Positions 6,507 through 10,284 of a stretch of 10,284 bases of DNA are shown piece by piece (within the stretch, counting starts at the first letter, position 1; every line of letters begins with the position of its first letter). A program made the position numbers and the translations under genes. The notes beneath the pieces are model-generated. The model was given only the letters and a program-made list of their open reading frames with translations. It was not told the DNA's origin and did no database searches. The stretch is from an uncultured Clostridia bacterium (GTDB lineage: Bacteria; Bacillota; Clostridia; Christensenellales; Aristaeellaceae), in contig CAMDVP010000095.1 in assembly GCA_945877525.1 (NCBI GenBank), positions 1 to 10,284 of the forward strand. The letters are read 5' to 3'.

Positions 6507-7250
6507 ATGCCCTCCCTGTCCCCCTACAAGTCCGAGCTGGACTACGGCTATGCGCCCGGGGTATTTCCGGCCATGGAGTGCCTGCTTCACCGACCCGAAT
6601 GCGCCCGGCGGGTGCTGCTTCACAGCAAGGCTGCCGGCACTGAGGGCGCTGAAAAGCTGACCGCCCTGGCCGCTCGGCTGCATGTCCGGGTGGAAGAGGC
6701 CGATAAGGCCCTCGCCCGCATTTCCGGCAAGGACAACTGCTTTGCCGCGGCGGTTTTTACTAAATTTGAGGACGCCCTTGCGCAGGATGCGCCCCATGTG
6801 GTGCTGCACCATCCCTCGGATCAGGGCAATGTGGGCACCATCCTGCGCACGGCCCTGGGCTTCGGGGTGGAGGACGTGGCGCTCATTCGCCCCTGCGTGG
6901 ATGTGTTTGATCCCCGGGTGGTACGGGCCAGCATGGGCAGCCTGTTTTCCCTGCGGGTAAAGGTTTACGAGGATTTCGACGCCTATCTTGCGGAGCATCC
7001 CGGCCGCATGCTGTACCCCTTTATGCTGGACGGCTCCCGCTCCCTGCCCGACGTGCTGGCCGGGCCTGTACCCGCCGCGTGGACGCTGGTCTTTGGCAAC
7101 GAGGGCAGTGGCCTGCCGCCGGAATTTGCCCGGATGGGGCAGCCGGTGCGCATTCCCAGCAACGAGAAAATCGACTCGCTGAACCTGTCCATTGCCGCGG
7201 CCATCGGCATTTACGGCTTTACCCAGGCATTTGCCAGAGGAAAGGCTTGA
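6507..7250 (+). CDS. SpoU/TrmH-family 2'-O-ribose RNA methyltransferase
   Basis: This 247-residue SPOUT-class enzyme transfers a methyl group from S-adenosylmethionine to a ribose 2'-OH in rRNA or tRNA. The three SpoU motifs are present: SDQGNVGTILRTALGFG (104-120, with Asn108 and the catalytic Arg114), LVFGNEGSGL (194-203), and IPSNEKIDSLNLSIAAAI (216-233), which forms the trefoil knot that binds the cofactor. The first 95 residues fit an N-terminal substrate-binding domain. The exact RNA target cannot be read from sequence. The start at 6507 is fixed by AAAGGAGG 8 nt upstream; an earlier in-frame ATG at 6450 lies inside the CapA-like gene. The gap to that gene is 22 nt, so they are probably co-transcribed. 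The stop codon overlaps the -35 box of the next promoter. Confidence 0.93.
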   Translation: MPSLSPYKSELDYGYAPGVFPAMECLLHRPECARRVLLHSKAAGTEGAEKLTALAARLHVRVEEADKALARISGKDNCFAAAVFTKFEDALAQDAPHVVLHHPSDQGNVGTILRTALGFGVEDVALIRPCVDVFDPRVVRASMGSLFSLRVKVYEDFDAYLAEHPGRMLYPFMLDGSRSLPDVLAGPVPAAWTLVFGNEGSGLPPEFARMGQPVRIPSNEKIDSLNLSIAAAIGIYGFTQAFARGKA

Positions 7251-7275
7251 CAAAGCCGCGGCGGATGCCTATAAT
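7247..7275 (+). promoter_or_regulatory. helD: Perfect-consensus sigma-A promoter
   Basis: TTGACA (7247-7252), a 17-nt spacer and TATAAT (7270-7275) match the bacterial housekeeping promoter consensus in full. The -35 box overlaps the stop codon of the methyltransferase gene. Transcription should start near 7282. The resulting RNA must pass the terminator at 7305-7345 to reach the helicase gene. Confidence 0.9.
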
Positions 7276-7288
7276 ACATCTCACACAC

Positions 7289-7367
7289 GCTTGCAGCCTG
7301 ATGTAAGCCTCTGCGAATCCACATGAGAAAGCAGGGGCTTTTTATGTGCCTCTGCAAAAAAGGAGGC
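7289..7367 (+). promoter_or_regulatory. Structured helD leader with mutually exclusive hairpins (putative attenuator)
   Basis: Four overlapping pairings can be drawn. P1 pairs GCTTGCA (7289-7295) with TGTAAGC (7302-7308). P2, the terminator, pairs 7305-7314 with 7331-7340. P3 pairs GCAGGGGC (7331-7338) with GCCTCTGC (7348-7355). P4 pairs GCCTC (7348-7352) with GAGGC (7363-7367), which is part of the ribosome binding site. The octamer GCCTCTGC occurs on both sides (7307-7314 and 7348-7355) and competes for the same partner. P1 and P2 share 7305-7308, and P2 and P3 share 7331-7338. This is the layout of a conditional terminator. It matches no riboswitch class that I know, and no convincing leader peptide with a Shine-Dalgarno site is present. 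Confidence 0.6.
7305..7345 (+). terminator. Intrinsic terminator between the helD promoter and helD
   Basis: AAGCCTCTGC (7305-7314) and GCAGGGGCTT (7331-7340) form a 10-bp stem with one G-U wobble and a 16-nt loop, followed directly by TTTAT. It could also end transcripts arriving from the methyltransferase operon. However, the consensus promoter lies upstream of it and no other promoter fits between it and the helicase start. Confidence 0.75.
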
Positions 7368-7369
7368 CT

Positions 7370-9583
7370 ATGGAACCCTACGTTTTGCCCGACCATCCCG
7401 ACAGCCCCGCAGAGGCGGCCCATCTTGAACAGACCTGCGCCATCATCCGGGAAGAGATCGACAAGCTGGAGAAGGAAACCGGCGTTGGCGCCCGGGAAGA
7501 GCGCACCGTGGTGGTACCCGACGACGCCACCATGGACGAGCAGGTGATGTTGGACATCCTGCGCATGAAAATCGATACCCTGCACAACCTGGAGCGTTCC
7601 CGGCACCAGGCGTATTTCGCACGTCTGGACTTCACTCCCCGGGGCGGCGGCTTGGAAACCCACTACCTGGGCCGTTGGGGCGTGGTGAAAACCCCTGAGT
7701 TCGATGTTGCTGTGGCCGACTGGCGCTCGCCGGTGGCAAATCTGTACTACTCCGGCCAGGTGGGCCCCATGGACTACGAGGCTCCCGACGGCCGCGTGCA
7801 GGGCGAGCTGACCCTCAAGCGCATGCTCACCGTAGAGGATGAGCGCCTCGTTTCACTGTTCGACAGCGGCGTGGTCAGCCAGGACGCCTATCTGCAGGTG
7901 GTGCTGGGCTCGGTCACCTCGGCCCGGCTGAAGGAAATCGTCACCACCATCCAGGCGGAGCAGAACCGTGTGATCCGGCATCCCCTGCAAAGGAACCTCA
8001 TCGTTCAGGGCGTGGCGGGCAGCGGCAAAACCACCATAGCCCTGCACCGCATCGCCTACCTGCTCTACGCCTTCCGCGATACCCTGCGGCCGGAACAGAT
8101 GATGATTCTTGCGCCCAACCCGCTGTTTCTGTCCTACATTTCCAGCGTGCTGCCCGATCTGGGCGTGGAGCGGGTGACGCAGACCACCCTGAGCGGCCTG
8201 TGCCAGCGCTGGATGGGCCGCCGAGCGCCGAAGGTGCAGCTTGCCCGCCGCCTGGAGGACGGGCTGACCGCTGCTGCCGATGAGCGTGCAGCCCTGGGCG
8301 AGGTGCTGCGGCGGAAGGGCTCCCTGGCCATGAAGGCGGATGTGGAGTGCTTTCTGGACGCTTATCAGGCGGAAATTCTGCCGCCGGAGGGGCTGCGTTT
8401 CGGCGGGCATGAGCTATACAGCCCGCAGGAGGTGCGGGATATTTTTCTTCGGCAGCTGCGGCCCTTCCCCCTGGCCCAGCGCATTGATGAGATGAAGAAA
8501 TATATCCGCAAGCGCCTTTTGCAGGTGGCGGACGCCATGAAGGCCGCCCTGGACAAAATGGCCCAGGACAGGCTCACGGCGCTGCTGTCCGGCCTGCCAG
8601 ACGGCGAGGAGCGCCGCGCCCGGGCCAGACGGCTGCTGGAAAGCAGGGACGCGCGCATGGCGGAAATCGACCAGCGGGCGAAGCAATACCTGAAGGAGTT
8701 CCCGTCGCTGTTTCCCGACCTGTCGCTGCTTGAAGTATACCGGCTGTATCTGACACGGTGCGAAAGCCAGGCGGTGCAGGAGGTCACCCTGCCCCTTCTG
8801 GACAAAAAGCGCGTACAGCCGGAGGATCTGGCGGCGCTGTGCACTATCTGCCGGGCAGTGTATGGGCTGAACGCAAAGCCCCTGCGCCACATTGTCATGG
8901 ACGAGTGCCAGGACTTCTCGCCCTACCAGCTGGCGCTGCTCCATGAGCAATATCCCGCCGCCACCTTCACCCTGGTGGGCGACCTGATGCAGGGCATCCA
9001 CGCCGACGAGGGCATCCGGGACTACGGCGAATGGCTGGACCCGGTATTCGGCGGAGAGGCCGACCTGCAGAACCTGGTCACCAGCTACCGCAGCACAGTG
9101 GAAATCATGACCCTTGCGGGGCGCATTGCGTCTCGGCATCCCGTGCCGGGGCAGCAGCTGGCCAGGCCGGTGCTGCGCCATGGCGAGGAGCCGCAGCTGT
9201 CGGTATTTTCCACCGACAAGGAGCGTTACGCCGCCCTGCGCGCCCAGGCCCGGGCCTGGCAGGAGGAGGGCTTCCGTTCCATCGCCCTGATTGAGAAAAC
9301 CGCCGCGGGGGCAGAAAGGCTCTACCGCCTGCTCAAGGACAGCCTGCCCGTACGGCTTCTGCACGAGGACGATGCAGACTATCAGGGCGGGCTGATGATT
9401 TTGCCCGCCTCCATGGTGAAGGGGCTTGAATTCGACTGCGTGGCCGTATGCAACGCCGGCGCGGAGGAATTCCCGGACGATCCGTTCCTGTGCCGGGTGC
9501 TGTATGTGCTGGTTACCCGCCCCCTGCACCGGCTACGTCTGTTTGCCGCAGGGGAAATGACCCCTCTTTTGCGGCAGCCATGA
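7370..9583 (+). CDS. helD: HelD-like superfamily 1 helicase (RNA polymerase-recycling motor)
   Basis: This 737-residue protein resembles HelD, which uses ATP to pull RNA polymerase off DNA and recycle stalled or post-termination complexes. The N-terminus (about 15-82) is predicted helical/coiled coil, as in the HelD arm that enters the polymerase secondary channel. It is followed by the family-typical segments YFARLDF, YLGR and VADWRSPVANLYY. SF1/UvrD-type motifs are complete: Walker A GVAGSGKTT (214-222), Walker B DECQD (511-515), motif III GDLMQGI (from 537), SYRS (572-575), KGLEFD (684-689) and YVLVTR (712-717). B. subtilis HelD is of similar size. The ATG at 7370 is chosen for AGGAGG, although only 3 nt separate them; an in-frame GTG at 7346 is an alternative and would add eight residues. 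Expression appears to depend on read-through of the leader terminator. UvrD/PcrA/Rep are less likely because of the N-terminal segments. Confidence 0.9.
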   Translation: MEPYVLPDHPDSPAEAAHLEQTCAIIREEIDKLEKETGVGAREERTVVVPDDATMDEQVMLDILRMKIDTLHNLERSRHQAYFARLDFTPRGGGLETHYLGRWGVVKTPEFDVAVADWRSPVANLYYSGQVGPMDYEAPDGRVQGELTLKRMLTVEDERLVSLFDSGVVSQDAYLQVVLGSVTSARLKEIVTTIQAEQNRVIRHPLQRNLIVQGVAGSGKTTIALHRIAYLLYAFRDTLRPEQMMILAPNPLFLSYISSVLPDLGVERVTQTTLSGLCQRWMGRRAPKVQLARRLEDGLTAAADERAALGEVLRRKGSLAMKADVECFLDAYQAEILPPEGLRFGGHELYSPQEVRDIFLRQLRPFPLAQRIDEMKKYIRKRLLQVADAMKAALDKMAQDRLTALLSGLPDGEERRARARRLLESRDARMAEIDQRAKQYLKEFPSLFPDLSLLEVYRLYLTRCESQAVQEVTLPLLDKKRVQPEDLAALCTICRAVYGLNAKPLRHIVMDECQDFSPYQLALLHEQYPAATFTLVGDLMQGIHADEGIRDYGEWLDPVFGGEADLQNLVTSYRSTVEIMTLAGRIASRHPVPGQQLARPVLRHGEEPQLSVFSTDKERYAALRAQARAWQEEGFRSIALIEKTAAGAERLYRLLKDSLPVRLLHEDDADYQGGLMILPASMVKGLEFDCVAVCNAGAEEFPDDPFLCRVLYVLVTRPLHRLRLFAAGEMTPLLRQP

Positions 9584-9600
9584 AAAAAAGCGAGAAATAT

Positions 9601-9629
9601 GTGTCATATGGCGCAGGATGTGGTATAAT
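9601..9629 (+). promoter_or_regulatory. Extended -10 promoter for rubredoxin
   Basis: TGGTATAAT (9621-9629) is a consensus extended -10 element. The -35 position holds GTGTCA (9601-9606), a poor match, as is common with extended -10 promoters. An inverted repeat, ATATG-TGT-CATAT (9597-9609), covers the -35 region and may be an operator. The expected start near 9636 leaves a leader of about 45 nt. Confidence 0.7.
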
Positions 9630-9679
9630 AGCTTTGGATCTGATTTTTGGATCAAACCACAAAAAGGAGCATGATAACC

Positions 9680-9841
9680 ATGAAGCACTATGTTTGCACC
9701 GTTTGCGGCTATGTGTACGATCCCGCCGAGGGCGATCCTGACAACGGCGTGGCTGCCGGCACCGCCTGGGAGGATGTGCCCGAAGATTGGGTTTGCCCTC
9801 TGTGCGGCGTGGGCAAGGATTCCTTTGAAGAGGAAGCCTGA
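9680..9841 (+). CDS. Rubredoxin
   Basis: This 53-residue protein is a complete rubredoxin, a small cytosolic one-electron carrier with a single Fe(Cys)4 centre. The two knuckles are CTVC (Cys6, Cys9) and CPLC (Cys39, Cys42). Between them are the family's GYVYDPAEGDP and AWEDVPEDWVCP segments. Length and spacing are canonical. In anaerobes rubredoxin usually feeds electrons to enzymes that remove oxygen, superoxide or peroxide, such as rubrerythrin or flavodiiron proteins; none of these is adjacent. The ATG at 9680 is chosen because AAGGAG lies 10 nt upstream; the in-frame ATG at 9671 is too close to that site. The gene has its own promoter and terminator, so it is probably monocistronic, though no clear terminator follows helD and some read-through is possible. 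Confidence 0.97.
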   Translation: MKHYVCTVCGYVYDPAEGDPDNGVAAGTAWEDVPEDWVCPLCGVGKDSFEEEA

Positions 9842-9867
9842 TATTTCCACAGGTCGAGCCTTTTGCA

Positions 9868-9897
9868 AAGGGGGAAGCCATACAGGCTCCCTCTTTT
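9868..9897 (+). terminator. Intrinsic terminator after rubredoxin
   Basis: AAGGGGGAAGCC (9868-9879) pairs with GGCTCCCTCTT (9885-9895) around the loop ATACA, with one bulged A and one G-U pair. A run of four Ts (9894-9897) ends the structure. It lies 26 nt after the rubredoxin stop codon. Confidence 0.75.
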
Positions 9898-10219
9898 CCT
9901 ATGCCCCGGAAATCCGCGCGACTGATATTCCCCTCATCCTTCAGACCTTTTCAGCCTACCCGTTCATCTCCTGCGCACCGATCTGAACTTGTCCATACCG
10001 AGCGGAAAAGAGCAAGACAACAGGCTTGAATGTTACCTTTTCCCCCTTGGAAAAGCCAGGAATATCAAAGGGGCGCAGATATATTTCTGGAGGGAGAAGA
10101 ATCAGAGCCCATCCTCCTCGAAAACCAGCTTTGAAAAGGGTCGTTTCGTTATGACTACAGGGCGCAAGCCCAGCGAACCGGCCGTGGCTAAACAGCGGCA
10201 TGGAGAGCACGGAGAACCT
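9898..10219. other. Stretch of about 320 nt with no convincing gene, containing stem-loops
   Basis: No recognised gene or riboswitch was found here. Visible structures are a perfect 7-bp stem CTTTTCC/GGAAAAG with loop CCCTT (10037-10055), not followed by a T run, and GGGC-GCAA-GCCC (10160-10171), a stem capped by a GNRA tetraloop. The plus-strand frame of the downstream partial gene is open from 9926, with an in-frame ATG at 10151 and AAAAGGG 10 nt before it, so the region from 10151 could be coding. No promoter with good spacing was identified. It may be an untranslated leader of the following gene. Confidence 0.4.
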
Positions 10220-10284
10220 ATGGCAAAAAAGAAAAAGCCGGTTAACCAGTCCAACTGGACGGTTGCGGCTGTGGAGACCTTTGC
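10220..10284 (+). CDS. Start of an unidentified gene, truncated by the window end
   Basis: Only 21 codons are visible, beginning MAKKKKPVNQSNWTVAAVE. The ATG has GGAG 5 nt upstream. The lysine-rich start followed by a more hydrophobic stretch would suit a membrane protein or a nucleic-acid-binding protein, but too little is present to assign a function. An in-frame ATG at 10151 is an alternative start that would add 23 mostly polar residues. The reading frame has no stop between 9926 and the end of the window. Confidence 0.5.
   Translation, partial: MAKKKKPVNQSNWTVAAVETF

Noticed and set aside
5309..6508. 399-codon minus-strand open frame
   Set aside because: It is antisense to the CapA-like gene, whose signal peptide and ordered motifs are unmistakable.
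7323..7547. 74-codon plus-strand frame starting in the helD leader
   Set aside because: It has no Shine-Dalgarno site and overlaps helD out of frame for most of its length; only its first codons could matter as a leader peptide, and the evidence is too weak.
8414..9529. 371-codon minus-strand open frame
   Set aside because: It is antisense to the helicase motifs and has shadow-like composition.
10037..10055. CTTTTCC/GGAAAAG stem considered as a terminator
   Set aside because: The stem is perfect, but no T run follows it on either strand.
9956..10210. 84-codon minus-strand open frame before the last gene
   Set aside because: It has no ribosome binding site at its GTG or ATG starts and no recognisable domain, and it faces the likely leader of the plus-strand gene.
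10131..10219. Possible c-di-GMP (GEMM) or ZTP riboswitch, suggested by GGGCGCAAGCCC and nearby GGCC/CTAAAC
   Set aside because: The conserved upstream and joining segments of both classes are missing, and the resemblance is limited to a GNRA-capped stem.

Overview
The window looks like chromosomal DNA of a GC-rich anaerobic member of the Bacillota, most likely a gut-type Clostridia. The reasons are strong AGGAGG-type ribosome binding sites, near-consensus sigma-A promoters, a rubredoxin, a HelD-type RNA polymerase motor, an RnfG-like FMN-binding protein, and an Lrp/aminotransferase pair of the kind seen in Firmicutes. I see no insertion sequence, phage gene, tRNA, rRNA or CRISPR array.

Left part (1-3408, minus strand). 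Reading in transcription order from the divergent promoter region at about 3450: a small membrane-anchored coiled-coil protein (2959-3408); then a membrane-anchored protein with five 96-bp tandem repeats forming a long helical stalk that ends in a covalent-FMN domain (1678-2880), closed by a strong terminator; then, from its own promoter, a tandem GNAT acetyltransferase (643-1443) and thymidine kinase (57-614), closed by a terminator at the window edge.

Middle part (3526-7250, plus strand). A promoter with a palindromic operator over its -10 box precedes an Lrp/AsnC regulator with a TTG start. This regulator overlaps a class I/II aminotransferase by 4 bp. A secreted CapA-like metallophosphatase-fold protein and a SpoU/TrmH-family RNA methyltransferase follow closely, so four genes may be co-transcribed.

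Right part (7247-10284, plus strand). A perfect TTGACA-17-TATAAT promoter begins inside the last codons of the methyltransferase gene. It drives a leader of about 90 nt that contains an intrinsic terminator and two competing hairpins. The gene behind it encodes a HelD-like superfamily 1 helicase. This apparent attenuator is the most interesting regulatory object in the window. A rubredoxin gene with its own extended -10 promoter and terminator follows. After it come about 320 nt without a convincing gene, and then the start of a truncated reading frame with a lysine-rich N-terminus.

The two best leads for new biology are the helD leader switch and the 'flavin on a stalk' membrane protein with its coiled-coil partner. 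All functional assignments come from reading motifs by eye; no database search was possible.
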